From Hyaloraphidium curvatum (Eukaryota > Monoblepharomycota > Hyaloraphidiomycetes > Hyaloraphidiales > Hyaloraphidiaceae), in assembly GCA_025558095.1 (NCBI GenBank), contig JAIVFI010000005.1:558001-622000 (forward strand): a stretch of DNA of 64,000 nucleotides, written 5' to 3'. A model generated the notes under the pieces. It had not been told where the DNA came from and ran no database searches. It saw nothing but the letters and a program-made list of their open reading frames with translations. The first letter of the stretch is position 1; each line of letters starts with the position of its first letter. The position numbers and the translations under genes are program-made. Positions 12,140 through 23,961 of the stretch are shown here, in pieces.

Positions 12140-13018
12140 TTACTTCGCAGCAGCAGCAGCCCACTGGCCCCGGAGGCTGATGTAGCCCGTGATCATACCG
12201 GCGAGGCCGCTCTGGAAGCCGTCCAGGACCTTGAGGTCGGGGCGCACGGCGCCGAGCTGTCGAGGGATCAGGGTCCGTCCCCGCCGTGCCAATGCGCGCG
12301 TTACTCACCACGACGGGCACGAGGGCCGCGGTGGCGATGATCGACATGGTGTTGATGCGGGCCTTGACGGCCTGGGCGGAGCGGTCCTTCTCGTCGCCGG
12401 CGCCCTGGGTCTGCAGCTTCTTGCGCTCGAGGTAGAGCCGCACCAGCGTGGTCAGGAGGTTGACCAGCGTGGCCTGGCCGGCGCGGAGGCCGTGGCGTCC
12501 GATCGCGGCCTGTTGGGTGGGCGGCGTCGGCAACGGACTCCGTAGGGGGACAGGGCTTTACCCACGGCGTCCAGGTTGAGGACTCCCTTGCCTCCGAGGA
12601 ACGCCAGGTTCTCGGAAACGTAGTAGACGAGGTTCGACGCGAGCTCCAGGCGCGTGAGGTTGAGGATGGTGGAGTCCGTCACCTCGGTGTTCGCCTCGAG
12701 GGCCTTCCAGCCTGTTGAGCAGTGCCCGCCGGTCAGACATGTCGCGTCAATCTCCCGAATCAACCAACTGTTGATCACGCCCAAGCTGCCGGGCAGGCGG
12801 AGCGTGTAGCCGACGTCCGACAGGACGGCCAGCAGGGCGGCCATCTTCTTGACGAGGTCCGGGGCGGCCGAAGCGAGCGACGAGTTGGACACCGCTTGCG
12901 TGAGGAACGTGAAGAAAAGGATGAAGGAGCCGATCCCGCCGGTCGTGCCGGTGAACTTCACGACCTGCTGCAAACGCGGGTCGGGGGCGCCGACGAGGGT
13001 GCTCAGAACGCCGGGCAT
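12140..13018 (-). CDS. PEX11: peroxisomal membrane protein PEX11
   Basis: Exons complement of 13018-12539, 12509-12309, 12256-12140; 265 aa, the normal PEX11 size. PEX11 elongates and divides peroxisomes through an amphipathic helix and membrane insertion. Visible family features are the N-terminal amphipathic stretch, LSDVGYTLRLPGSLG, the LELASNLVYYVSENLAFLG block and a C-terminal hydrophobic segment (TMSIIATAALVPVVV) followed by GMITGYISLRGQW. The first intron, 12510-12538, is only 29 nt (GT..AG) and is needed to join YGA to AIGRHGLR. The gene is tail-to-tail with CDC6, 112 bp between stops. Confidence 0.85.
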
Positions 13019-13452
13019 CTTGGCTCGGCTGCGGTCGCCACGTCCGGATCAGATCGCAGGAATGCGCGTGGAAGAATCAGGGGGGAATGTTGAGTTCCAA
13101 GCGGAATGGACGAAGTCGCGGGATGCGGAGCCGGGAGACGTTGTCGAGATGGCCAACGGGAGGGGACGACGGAGTCAGCTCGATAAACTAAATGGGCGAA
13201 ACGATCTCGCCAGGAAACTGACGATATAGGCCTGAGGACGCGAAGGGGTCGGTTCGGGAACCGGGTGTTTGCGTCGGCCCGATCTTGCTCGCCTCGTGCA
13301 CCTCCCAGGGCCCTCTTGGCTACATGGACACGCGCCGACACAATACACATTCGATTCGGGGAAAAGTGGGAGGCGTTGAATATCCACCCGCTGCCGGGTT
13401 CGGCCGATCAATCCTGCTCGCACAAGTGAGGCTGCTAGTGACCTTTTCTAGA
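13019..13452. other. intergenic region between PEX11 and F-box-like gene
   Basis: 434 bp. It holds the PEX11 promoter and the 3' region of the F-box-like gene, both on the minus strand. Nothing else was recognised. Confidence 0.45.
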
Positions 13453-15345
13453 TTACTTCAACAAGCCCTCGATCGCCCTAACAGCAGCACGCGTAGCGAG
13501 CCTGACGAGGGTCGGCCGCGAGTCGCTCGACCACCGCGCGGAAGTCGGTGCGTAGCTGCGCTCAAACTGAACCTGCCATGCCCAGTAGTCCACGTGATCG
13601 GAGAAGACGTTCTTCAGGGTGTTGAATTCCTGTTCCGCAAGCCCAGTGACCTCCACGTCCCGCAGTTTGCCGAAGCGGGTCACGAAAGCGGCCAGATCAT
13701 GTGCCGACATGACGATCTCCGGGCCGAAAGCAACCTTTTCCAGGGTGTCTGCCCACCGTGCAGCTGCCAGCTCGCAGCAAAGGGTTCCAAACTCCAGGCG
13801 ATTGGCCACGTGGAAGCGATCGGCGAAGGGGAGGATAATGGTCTTCAAGTTAGGGGAAACGATAGCCGACAGCAGCTGCGCAACGTCCTCATCCGGTAGG
13901 GCGCGGTTTGTGCCGACGCCTGTTAGCGAGAACGTTTCCAGCTGCAGGCATTCCCCGATCGATTCTCTCAGCGAAGCACGGAACTCGGCCGAATGAAGGG
14001 CAGCTCGACTAGGGCACTCGACTCCGAAGTGCCGGATCTGAGGAAACGCGGACAGAAGTGATCCGTCCAGCGTTGGCTCGCTTCCGAGGCGAGCAAAGTC
14101 GCCAACCAAGTGCACCATCTCCACAGAGTCAGGCCTTATCTGATAGGGATAGTTGGAAAGCCAGCGCAGCGTCGTCAGGTTCGTGTTTCTAAAGGCCAAA
14201 GTTCTCAGTGGCTGCTCTCCTTTGGGAATGGGACTGGTGCGGAAGAGGCTGCCCAAGATGTTCTGGTTCGGATCGAGCTGGTTCTCGATAACAATCCACT
14301 GCAGCTTGGAGCACGCCTCAAGCCCCGCACTGCCGGACAGCCGGGCGCCGGCAAGACCCATGCTCGCGTTCAGCGCCAGAGCATCCACAACCAGACCCTC
14401 AAGCGTTGAACCAAGCGATTCGAGGACCACCCTGAGCTTGCTGGTGTCATCCAAAGTGTTGCCGATGCACAAGACCAGCAATCCGCGGCGCTCGGCGTCT
14501 TCGGCATCCGAAAGCATCGGCAGGTTCCCAAGGCTTTTCAGACAAGCCGCGTAGAGGTCCACCCAGCCCGCCCGACGAAGGCTCTGAGCCAATTCCTCGC
14601 CCTTTTGCCGCTTGGACTTTGTGACTCCTTTGGTCGCAGCGCCCGACCTCTTGGCAGAACGCAATACCCACGCACGCGAAACGTCGAGATACTCTAAGTT
14701 TCGAGAAAGGTGCGAAAAGGGAGACTCCGGGTGGCCCACAACCAGAGTGTCCCGGCTGTCATACACGACACCTCGCATGTCCAAGACTTGAAGTTGCTTT
14801 CCGACAGCCCTCAACAGAGGCAGCACCTCACCCAGTTTCCGTCGCCGAACGGCCAGCTTCCTCAGCAACGACGGATAATCGAACTCCAAAGACGCCGAGG
14901 AATCCGAAGTCCTAGAGCTCCGCTGAACCTTCAATTTCAGAATTGAAGCAATGCTTGGGGGCATTCTGTTTGTCCGGAGGACGGAAACCGTGTCGCGCCT
15001 GTCGCTCCGGAGGCCGCGAGTGTAAAACCAGTCGGACATGTAGGCAGCCAAATCATGGTTGTCATCGTCGAAGAAGACGTCGCCCTCCTCCTCGTCTCCG
15101 AGAGCGGACAGATTCAGCGTCCGCGTCGCCCAGAGTCGCGGGATCGCGGAAACAGCGAAGCTCCTTGCCGTCAGCGCAAGGGCGAACAAATCATTGGGAT
15201 GCACGTGCAGAGATATAATGGTGGCAAGCTCTGGAGGGACGTATCGCTCTCCATGCTCCTCCACCGCAGCCATTGTGTCCGGACTTGCGGTGCGCGATCG
15301 CGCCCCATGCACCCCCATGCGAGCACCTCCGCGGCGGAGATTCAT
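13453..15345 (-). CDS. F-box/LRR-like protein, intronless
   Basis: One open frame ending at 13453. The first ATG is at 15345, with in-frame alternatives at 15318 and 15273 (MAAVEEHGERY). A degenerate F-box lies directly after the third ATG: VPPELATIISLHVHPNDLFALALTARSFAVSAIPRLW, broken here as VPPELATIISLHV...NDLFALALTARSF...PRLW. The rest (~550 aa) has irregular leucine-rich segments (LEYLDVS, LQWIVIENQL, LRTLAFRNTNL, VEMVHLVG), as in fungal F-box proteins without canonical LRRs. Such proteins are SCF ubiquitin-ligase substrate receptors; the substrate cannot be guessed. Its 5' end lies only ~75 bp from the left arm of the inverted repeat, so its promoter is inside or overlaps that arm. Confidence 0.65.
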   Translation of the reverse strand: MNLRRGGARMGVHGARSRTASPDTMAAVEEHGERYVPPELATIISLHVHPNDLFALALTARSFAVSAIPRLWATRTLNLSALGDEEEGDVFFDDDNHDLAAYMSDWFYTRGLRSDRRDTVSVLRTNRMPPSIASILKLKVQRSSRTSDSSASLEFDYPSLLRKLAVRRRKLGEVLPLLRAVGKQLQVLDMRGVVYDSRDTLVVGHPESPFSHLSRNLEYLDVSRAWVLRSAKRSGAATKGVTKSKRQKGEELAQSLRRAGWVDLYAACLKSLGNLPMLSDAEDAERRGLLVLCIGNTLDDTSKLRVVLESLGSTLEGLVVDALALNASMGLAGARLSGSAGLEACSKLQWIVIENQLDPNQNILGSLFRTSPIPKGEQPLRTLAFRNTNLTTLRWLSNYPYQIRPDSVEMVHLVGDFARLGSEPTLDGSLLSAFPQIRHFGVECPSRAALHSAEFRASLRESIGECLQLETFSLTGVGTNRALPDEDVAQLLSAIVSPNLKTIILPFADRFHVANRLEFGTLCCELAAARWADTLEKVAFGPEIVMSAHDLAAFVTRFGKLRDVEVTGLAEQEFNTLKNVFSDHVDYWAWQVQFERSYAPTSARWSSDSRPTLVRLATRAAVRAIEGLLK

Positions 15346-15485
15346 CACGACGACCGAAGCAATGTGCAAGCAAGAAACTGCGCCAACAAAATCCTGTTCT
15401 GCTCTCTTTTACAACGTCCGTCGCCAATCCAATGCATCCGTTCCCGCACCAAACTCGCCCCCCATCGCCTCCAAGGCACACCGGC

Positions 15486-18056
15486 TCAGCGCTTGCGGTA
15501 GTTGCGCGAGAACATGAGACCCGTGAGACCCCTGGAGTTGAGCGTGGTCAGCATCGGGGCGATCGTCGAACCGCAAGCGAGACACGCACATGAACGCAAA
15601 GAAGACAAACAAGGCCGAGTTGACGGCGTAGCTGACATTGGTCGTCGCAATGTCGTTGGGCTTGACGCCGTTGATGTAGGTGATGAAGTCCGCGCCCTGG
15701 CCGATGGGGCAGTACGATCCGGCGGGGAAGATGTTCGGCTCCCGTACGGCCGTCTCTGCCGCGGTCGTCCCGGCGTCATACACAGAGTAGCCGCCGAGCA
15801 CCCGCGTGGTCTGGGCTTGGGTGGTGAAGTTTCCGGGGGTCGTCGAGGCCGGCGCGAGGCGGTTCTGGATGGCGAGGGAGTTGGCGGCGAGCGCGGCCTG
15901 CGTCGCGGGGGTGACGGATTGGAGCTTGGCGGTCTCGGTGTTGGCGTTGACGACGTCCATGCCGGCCCTGGGACAAGGTTAGCGCGCGTGCTCGTTGCGG
16001 AATCAAGGAGGCAAACGCACCAGAACGTGGTGACGGCGACGGCGTTGGCCTTGTCAGCGACAAAGCTGGCGTTCTGGGCGTGCGCAAAGCCGCTGGCCAC
16101 GGCCTCGGAGATGCCGGCCGAAGGGAGAGGCCCGCAGGGCACCTTGAGGTCGTAGAAGATCTGCCAGCACACGTACATGAGGCACCAGCGCCAGTAGTTG
16201 ACGTCGGCGATCCAGCGCAAGCCGGGGGACATGGTGTCGAGCGGGGCCTGCACGCCGCAGAAGATCCAGAAGATGAGGCCGGCGGCCCAGAGCGCGGTGT
16301 AGGCCTGCACGAGGGTCTTGGACCATGCGGACCAGGCCTGGGCGACGGCGGTGGCGAGCCAGAACTGCAGGAACATCATGGGATAGATCCGGCCGAAGGC
16401 GTACGACAGCCAGGGGTTCGCCATGTAGAAGATGATGATCATGATGATGGTGGTGATGACGGTGACAAAGCAGCCCTCGAGGACGAGGTACGTGAGCCAG
16501 AAGGGCGGGGTCGTGTAGAAGGCGCCGTCCATCTCCTGCAGGTACAGCTCGCGGTCCTCGAGGAATTGGGGCACCGAGGCAATTGCGACGAAGATGGAGA
16601 AGAAGGTGTAGGTCGTCGTGATTTGCCGCAGGGTGCCGAGGTTCGTGGGGTCGATCTGGTGCGGAAAGGCCAGCGGTGAGCCGGGGCAGTCCGCGGCACC
16701 GAGCAGCGGATGTACTCACGCCGTAGAAAATGCCGCCCATGAAGAGTGCCAAGACCAGGAAGAGGAACAGCCGTCCCCACGAGGTCGAGGGGTTGCGCCA
16801 GTAGCGCATGAGGCAGCGCCAGCCCAGCAGCCGCATGAGGTCCCACCACTGCCTCTCGACAATGTGCTCGGAGTACCTCACTGCGCTGTAGGTCTGCGAC
16901 TTGAGCCTGTTGAGCTCGGCGAGGTTCGCGCCGGCGAGGGGCGACTTGTCGTAGTAGGTCGCGGCGGCCTGGGTGTTGGCGCTGATGACGTCGAGGTAGT
17001 GCTCGATGGGGTTCTGCAGCTTCGGCGTCGGGTAGCCCATCGTGCTGAAGTACGGCTCGGCGGCGGCGACGGGGCCGAAGTAGCACGTGCGGCCCTCGGA
17101 GAGCAGCATGGTGTTGTCGAAGAGGTTGAAGACGGCCTCGGAAGGCTGGTGGATGACTGGACGTGCCATCCGTTTGGCGTGAGCTGGGGATAAGGTGCAC
17201 GACGCAGCGATTCGAACGCACCAATGACGACGCACACGTTCTCCGACTTGACATACTTGAGCACGAGCTCCATGGTGAAGCGGGCGCCAAAGTCGTCGAG
17301 ACCCCTTTGCAGAGGCGGCGAGGGTCAGCGGCGCGATCGGGCGGGGCGAAACCCTGCAACTCACGAAGTGGGCTCGTCGAGGAAGAGCATGCGCGGGCGG
17401 GCAATCATCTCCGTGGCGACTTCGGTGCGCTTCTTCTCGCCCGACGAGACGCCGCGGATAAGCTCGTCGCCGACGGGCGTGTTCTGGGCGTTGGTGAGCT
17501 TGAGCCCGGCGATGACCTCGTCGACGCGGGCGACGCGCTCCTCGTGGGTCGAGTTGCGGGGCATGCGGCACTCGGCGGCGAACATCAGCGTCTCGCGCAC
17601 GGTCATGGTGGGGATGTGCGCCATCATGGTGGTGATCTGCCCGAGCCGCCTCTTGAAGAAGACGTCGGGCTTGGTGCCGTTGACGAGGACTTCGCCGGTG
17701 ATCTCGCCGAGCGACTTGCGCTGCGACAGGATGTCTGACGAGGCACCTACGGTCAGCAGCGTGAAACGCTAGGGACGACAACCGACGCACCGAGCAGCGT
17801 GGTCTTCCCCGCGCCCGAGGGCCCGATGATGGCCAGCGACTCTCCGGGCCGGGCAAAGCCGGTGTTATCGATGAGGGAGTGCACGACCTTGGGCTTGCTG
17901 AAGAGCCCGCCAGACTTGAGCTTGCAGTTGACATTCTCCCACGTCACGGTGTCTGTGTCCCGAGCGTGCTGGTGAGCGAGGAGTCCGGTGGGCGCAAAGG
18001 AGATCCGTACAGCCGGCGTGGTCGCTCGCGGCCGCGGCGCTGGGGTTCGCCTCCAT
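15486..18056 (-). CDS. ABCG half-transporter A, left copy
   Basis: Mirror copy of the gene at 34937-37507; eight exons, predicted 722 aa, stop at 15486. Order is ATPase domain then membrane domain, the ABCG (White/ABCG2) topology, so it must dimerise. Walker A GPSGAGKTTLL, Q-loop LGQITTMMAHIPTMTV, signature VSSGEKKR, Walker B MLFLDEPTSGLDD and H-loop VVIVIHQPSEAVF are all present. The membrane half has about six helices, with a long external loop between the last two (around residues 570-690) before NSALFVFFAFM. ABCG proteins export lipids, sterols or drugs, or import pigment precursors; the substrate is not predictable. It shares the divergent promoter at 18057-18491 with half-transporter B. 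Confidence 0.88.
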
Positions 18057-18491
18057 GTCTGGACGTGCGGCGCAAGTTCGGAGTGGAGCTGGTCTTGCGT
18101 TCGCAGGCTGCCTTGGTCGTTAGGGAGCGGCGTTTGTGAGGGGTGGCGGGTTGGGAGACAGCAACCAGGTGGCGGCTCGGAGACAGATAGATTGCACCTG
18201 GTGACCGGAAAGTCGAGACCCACACTTCCGTTGCACCGCGACCGTCCTCCCTTCTACAGGGCTAATTCCGATGCTTGTGATGAATTATTCGGCGGTGTCT
18301 TGAGTCCTTCCATGCACGTTCGATTGGTTCGACCAGTGCGGTACCCGTCCCCCTTTTCGCCGCTGTTGCCACGGCCTGGACCCAGGCTGTCTCCCACGGT
18401 CGCCGCCCGGTGTGGTCAACAGCCATCAGTTCCGTTCGCGCCTGAGGCAGCCTATAGGCACTGCTCCAATCGACCGAGGGCCAACCAAGCC
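18057..18491. promoter_or_regulatory. shared divergent promoter of the left ABCG pair
   Basis: 435 bp between the two ABCG starts. It is copied almost base for base at 34501-34936, with a one-base G-run difference. A single region drives both half-transporters, which would give coordinated expression. Confidence 0.55.
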
Positions 18492-21363
18492 ATGTCGGGA
18501 GCCCCCGAGACCGTCGCGGCGCAGACCGTGGTGGCCGACGCCGCTGCCACCGTGCAGGACGCGGCGGCCGCCGCCGGCGAGCAGAAGATCGCCACGGGCC
18601 AGGCGTCCATCGCCCTGCCCAAGGCCGGCGACAAGATCGCGCGGCTGGCTTCCTGGTGAGTCCAGCTGCCGCTCCCGGCGCGCCCTTCTGACCCGCGACT
18701 TGCAGGGCCGTGACGGACCCGAACCAGCTCAACCCCGCCTTCTTCTCGTTCAAGGACATCTCATGCGTGCTCAAGTCGGACGGCAAGCCCAAGGTCCTGC
18801 TCGACATGGTCTCGGGCTACTGCAAGGTGCGCCTCGCCGCGCCGGTGCCGCGACCCGCCTGACCGTTCCCCGCCGCAGCCCGGCGAGACGCTCGCCATCA
18901 TGGGCCCCTCGGGCGCCGGCAAGTCGACGCTGCTCGACATCCTGGCCTTCCGCAAGACCACCGGCAAGTGGACGCAGGACATCCGCCTCAACGGCGCCCT
19001 GCTCTCCAAGCGCACCTTCGTCAAGGAGTCCGGCTACGTCACCTCGGACGACCTGCTCACGCCCGAGCTCACCTGCAAGGAGATGCTCCAGTTCGGCGCC
19101 GCGCTGCGGCTGCCGCCCAACTGGACCACCCCGCAGCGCGAGCAGCGCATCTCCGACGTGCTCGAGGTCATGCGCCTCGGGTACTGCTCGGATCGGCGCA
19201 TCGGCGGCGCCCTCCAGCGCGGCCTGTCCACCGGCGAGCGCAAGCGCCTCAACGTCGCCATGGAATTGCTCCCCGTCGCCTCGGTGCTCTTCCTCGACGA
19301 GCCCACGACCGGCCTCGACTCCAACACCGGCCGCGAGATCATCGCCAACGTCGTCGAGGTCACGCGCCTGCGTATGCTGGCCTGTGTCGCCACCATCCAC
19401 CAGCCGTCCTACACCATCCTCGCGCAGTTCGACTACCTGCTCATGCTCGCCAAGGGCAAGCTCTGCTACTACGGCCGCGTCGTCGATGCCATCCTGTACT
19501 TCGAGTCCCTCGGCATCCCCGTCGCCGGCAACCCCGGTGAGTTCTGGCGGGCTGGCCGCGGCGGATCACTCTGACGATCGTCGTGTTCCAGCCGAGATTT
19601 ACGCCGACGCCCTCGCGGCCCAGCCCGACCGCCTCATCGAGGCCTGGGAGGGTTCGGCCGAGAGGACCATCCTCGCCAAGAAGGTCGAGGCAATCCACTC
19701 GGGCCAGGGCTCCATCAACGATGTCGTGTCCAAGGCCGACCAGACGCCGACATTCGCCGACAAGATGGGATTCTACCAGGTCGCGCCCGTCTGGCAGCAG
19801 TTCTTCCAGCTCTTCAAGCGCCAGGTGCTCGTCTACGCGCGCAACCCCGTCATGTCGACCTCTCGCATCATCTCGGCCATCATCGTCGCGCTCTTCTTTG
19901 GCGGTGCCTTCTTCAATCTCCCCCGCACGCTCACCGGCATGCTGTCGCGCGAGAACGAGATCTTTGCCTACGCAGTCATGATTCCCGGATGGGGCTCCTC
20001 CGTGATCGCGTACTGGGTCGAGAAGCGCAAGGCCTACTACCACGAGGAAGCTGCAGGATACTACCACCGATTCGGCCACCTGCTCGTCATGTTCTGGGTC
20101 GAGTTCATCTTTTTGTCGTGCATCATGCTGGTCCAGGTGGGTTCCGACAACGGCCGCTTTCGCGAGCGATCTGACCTCGATGGACACTGTCTCCAGGGCG
20201 CGATCATGTTCACCATGTCCGGGTGGATCCAGCGCAACGTGGGCATGTACCTCGGCTTTGGCGTCGCCGTGACCTTCGGCTCGACCGGGATGAACCTGCT
20301 CTGCGCTTACTGTTCGTTTGTCGTGCGCGGTCGTCGGTGCGTGCCTCTGACGTCGCACCATCACAGGCGCCGCCTCGATCCCCTACGCCAACGCGGCCTT
20401 CACGCTCAACTTCTTCTACAGTCTGGCTCTTAGTTCGGTCTGCATCGCCGGCACGCTCGCTCGTTCGCGCCTGGGCTGACGCGACCGACGTACCCGTTCC
20501 GCCTCATCAGATCTACTGCACGGACGCCTTCCTCTTCCCGCGCTCGCCTTCGGCCCGCGAGTTCTGGTCGTGGTTCTCGTACGCCCGCAGCTTCATCGTC
20601 CCCGTCGTGCGGCATGAGGCCCTCGACGAACCCCTGTCGTGCACCCAGACCGACGACCCGCAGACCAGCCTCATCAAGCCCCTCGACTTGGGGGGCACCG
20701 CTCTGACGGGGTACTACGGCGCGGCCAAGAACCTCACGGCCCAGGCGGCGGCCGCCAACCCCACCATCGTGCAAACGCTCAACTCGTTCGGTTCCTTCCC
20801 GCAAGCCACGGCGGAGCAGAACGCGACCATCACCAGCTTCTGGAACTCGGGCACGACGCTCAAGAATGCGCAGACGTCGCTCGCCACCGCCCAGGCGGCC
20901 AACAATCCCGCCGACGTGATCTCGAACCTGCAGAGCATCGTCGCCGCCGCAACCGCCGTCTTTGCCGCCGCCGCCAACATCCCCGCCAGCAACACGGCCG
21001 CGATCCAACAGGCGCTCAACCAGACGGTGACGGCCAAGAGCATCATGAACATGGCCACCGTGCTCGTCGAGAACCCGCTGCCGGGCTTCACGCCGTGCGT
21101 CTTCGACACCGGGGAGGGCTTCCTCGACGCCATCAGTGGTCTCGAGTGGTACGTCCGTAACTCGTCGGGTGCGATCGTCGGTCCCGGCAAGGACAACTTT
21201 GCAGCGACCTCGGACGGTTTCTACGTGGTAAGTTGCTGCTACGGGCGTCGGCGTCGGTTCGGAGCTCACTCTGTGCTGTTAGGCGGTTGCGTTCATCACG
21301 GGCGTGGGCTGGTTCATCCTGGCGTACCTGTGCTTGTGGTTCTGCAACTTCAGGCAGAAGTAG
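18492..21363 (+). CDS. ABCG half-transporter B, left copy
   Basis: Exons 18492-18655, 18706-18826, 18879-19536, 19592-20136, 20197-20311, 20367-20437, 20511-21227, 21283-21363; 823 aa. ATPase-then-membrane half-transporter. After a ~50 residue Ala-rich N-terminus come Walker A GPSGAGKSTLLD, signature LSTGERKR, Walker B VLFLDEPTTGLDS and H-loop CVATIHQPS. Five helices are grouped between ~residues 420 and 560. Then comes an unusually long, probably extracellular, Ala/Asn/Thr-rich loop (~residues 560-790, TAQAAAANPTIVQTLN, AAATAVFAAAANIP) before the last helix GVGWFILAYLCLWF. Typical ABCG loops there are under 100 residues. It differs clearly from half-transporter A, so the pair is not a simple tandem copy. 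Confidence 0.88.
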
Positions 21364-21893
21364 GCCTCAGGGACGACGGGCGCTGCAATTGGATAGGGAA
21401 GACGGAGAGAGGCCTCTTGTACGAGTTTTAATAGGGACGCCGTTGGATTCACCGATGCCTTCGGAGTTGTGTCGACCTGCGAAGCCACCCCCGCTCCCGC
21501 CAAAAAGCAGCCTGCTCCTGACAAGGTCCGCCAAACCCTCAAACAGTCTGGCACCGCGCGACAATGATGACGATGATTGGGAGAACCAGTCACGGCGCGA
21601 TCGAGGCCGTAAGGGTTGCATGTGGATTTGCGGGGACGGTGGCTTTCTGTTCGATGGCGATCAATCCCCAAGTGGAGACGGACCTTCTCTTCCGGGTTCC
21701 ACAAGCTTTGAACTTGCTTCGTCCGACAACTCAATCGACGATGCAGCTGGGGATCAGAACCACAAAGTCGATTGCACGCGAGTCGCCGACGTACAATGCG
21801 ACGCGACGGCACGACGTCGCTGAAACTCTCCCTAGAAAGCTAGTCGGGTATCATTGCATCACAGCATTAAGATATCGCTACGCAATCAAGAAA
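21364..21893. other. inner boundary of left arm; convergent 3' region
   Basis: 530 bp between the stops of half-transporter B and the UCH gene. Bases 21364-21630 belong to the inverted repeat. 21631-21893 is unique spacer sequence with no recognised feature. Confidence 0.6.
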
Positions 21894-23792
21894 TCACTTT
21901 TTCGCCTTGCGCTTGCCGCCCGCTTTCTTAGCCCCTGCTATCCCCACGAACGTCCGCTGCTCACTCGTCCGGAGCGCATCGGGAAGCTCCTCGGCGATTC
22001 TCCCATGTGAAGCTATTTGCTGGCGAGCCCAGTCCAACTGCTCGGGCTGATTGGGATCCAGCCAACCTTCCATAACGGCCTCCAGCAACCCGAGCCGGGC
22101 AAGCTCCCGGAAGTAGCCGTCCAAGAAGGGAGCAAAGTCTTGGTTCCTGTCGATCCCCTCCGCCTGCGGCACTCGCGGTCAGCAATGCACGTGAAAGGCG
22201 TCTGCATCCTCCCACCTCCCATCCGTGCCGCGTTTCCCAGGCGCTCTCGACCTCGCGCGTTGCAAACTGGTGGCTTTGTTTCACCCTTTCAAGCGCGACT
22301 TCGACGGCATGCTTTCGCTCGGAGCCGAGCTTCTCCAGCTGCTCGAGCAGCGGCGTGACTTTGACAACATCGTTGAAGTCGGTGGACTCCCACAATGAGG
22401 CCGAATCAGTGACGCTATCAACGACGACGGCCCTCTGCGCATCGGAATGCGCGGCAAGCCACTCTTCCATGGCCGACTTGAGCTTCGCCGTCGCACTTCG
22501 CACTTCAGCGAGATACGGCAGCCTGTCTAGACATACAGCAAGCAACGAGCAGGCGACATCGCTCGAACTGCCCCGGTGAGACTATGGCCATGCGACGGGG
22601 ATCCGGAGTTACCTTTTCATGACTTTTCGGATGTCCGCCATGGCCTTCTCCAACCACTTGTCCTTGCCGCGGCTTCCCAAGGTCGCTACCAGAACCGGAT
22701 TGACCTGCAAGCCGTCGAGCTTCCACACCTCCAGGCTGTCGCTGAGCCCGTCGGGACGGACGCCGACGTAAGCGATGAAGTGGTAGGCGTCCTCGAAATC
22801 GTAGTCGATCCCGTCGTCCTCCTCCTTCTGCCGCTCGTTCTCGTACGTTTGCTTCCGTATCGCGAGGATCTCGGAGGGCCGACCGTAGTTGGTGTGGATG
22901 TGGTGCAGTTCTTCGGAGTTGGAAATCAGCAGTCCTTTCATCTATGTGCAGAGAGCATGATTGACGTGCGCAGGAGACAGCGTCGCAACCCACCTGGCTG
23001 CTGAAGTCGGCCGAGAACCTCTTGAAATTCTCCAGCATCTCTCCCACGGAGACGTTCGACTCGTGTGCCAGATTCATGACGATGTTGATCAGGCCATGCG
23101 TAGCACACGCATTGGGCACCACTTGGTTCGAGAAGAAGAGATGCGGGGGTGCGGGGGTCGAGTCCTTGTCAGCCGCGCCAACAACATCGTTAAACTTGAA
23201 GCACAGGATGAGCCCGAGGATCCGGTCGCTGGGGATGAAACCGGGTCCCGCCCGATTGTAAGGGCGCAGTTGGTCGGCCGCCCAATTCCCTCACCGAAAG
23301 GACTCCCAGGCCCACTCATCGGTGTCCAGCACCTCGAGGATCTCGATGCCCCGCACACCTGCGTCTCGCAACATGTTGTGGAACGATCCCGGATCGCTGT
23401 CCACCGTTGGCCATGGAACTGTCGATTGCCCATCACTTGGCTGCCAAACCACGGAGAAACCTCTCGCTTAGCCCACATGATCGCAGCGGAATCCCGGATT
23501 TGGAAAAGGCCGGGTGTGCTTCCTGGGGCTTGTGCGGCTTCGGTGCCGGCGATGACCGGGCCTCGCCGGGCGTGCAAGCGCTTGGCTCCGCTACGTCCAC
23601 GTCCATGTCGGCTGTCTCTGGCAGCTGAGGCACGGAATCCGACGGAGGATCCTGCTCGTGTCCTGAAGCAAGGCGTAGCAAAGCTTCTGTTGCATCCTCC
23701 TCCGTTCCCCTCGAGCCGTTGCTAAAAGTGCCGACAGGAACGACCGCTTCCCGGGCCGCAGGCGCACCGGGATCTGCAATAGAGCACGTCAT
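21894..23792 (-). CDS. UCH-family deubiquitinase, UCHL5/BAP1 type
   Basis: Exons complement of 23792-23477, 23418-23295, 23228-22994, 22941-22613, 22522-22216, 22163-21894; 526 aa. A ~110 residue acidic, Pro/Ser-rich N-terminus precedes the peptidase C12 domain (WPTVDSDPGSFHNML onward). The catalytic set is intact: oxyanion Gln Q182 and Cys C188 in NQVVPNACATHG, His H279 in DAYHFIAYV, and Asp D301 in VWKLDG. After a helical region comes the UCHL5/BAP1-specific C-terminal (ULD) block NQDFAPFLDGYFREL, then a basic tail KKAGGKRKAKK like those of BAP1/Calypso and UCHL5. These enzymes remove ubiquitin at proteasomes, INO80 or, as PR-DUB, from histone H2A, and need a DEUBAD partner. The divergent neighbour encodes just such a protein. 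The first intron (23419-23476) is the least certain. Confidence 0.9.
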
Positions 23793-23961
23793 CGTCAGGT
23801 TGGATATTCAAAGATGCAGCCGCTTGCCTCCGGACGCCATCGCCGGACTACGGCAGACGGCAGCGACGCCGCCCTCTGAGATGCGTGACTGATGATCTAA
23901 TCGACGATGAATTGGAGCACGCCCCTGACAGGGGTTCCTGGAGGACGCGTCGCGTAGTGCG
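23793..23961. promoter_or_regulatory. shared promoter gap, UCH deubiquitinase / DEUBAD protein
   Basis: Only 169 bp separate the two start codons, so both genes must use overlapping control sequence. No specific site was recognised. Confidence 0.5.

Larger units (their letters stand above)
15420..21630 (+). repeat. left arm of 6.2 kb inverted repeat carrying an ABCG gene pair
   Basis: Bases 15420-21630 are the reverse complement of 31363-37573 (left plus right coordinates sum to 52992 or 52993 throughout). Differences seen by eye are few: a one-base change in a G run near 18143 (ggcgggttgg against ggcggggttgg on the same strand), one base at ~21610, and single substitutions close to both arm ends. 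Similarity stops abruptly after gtggatttg at 21630. At the outer end it fades into weakly similar sequence (ttgta.agagagc). Both genes in the arm are complete. Confidence 0.95.
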
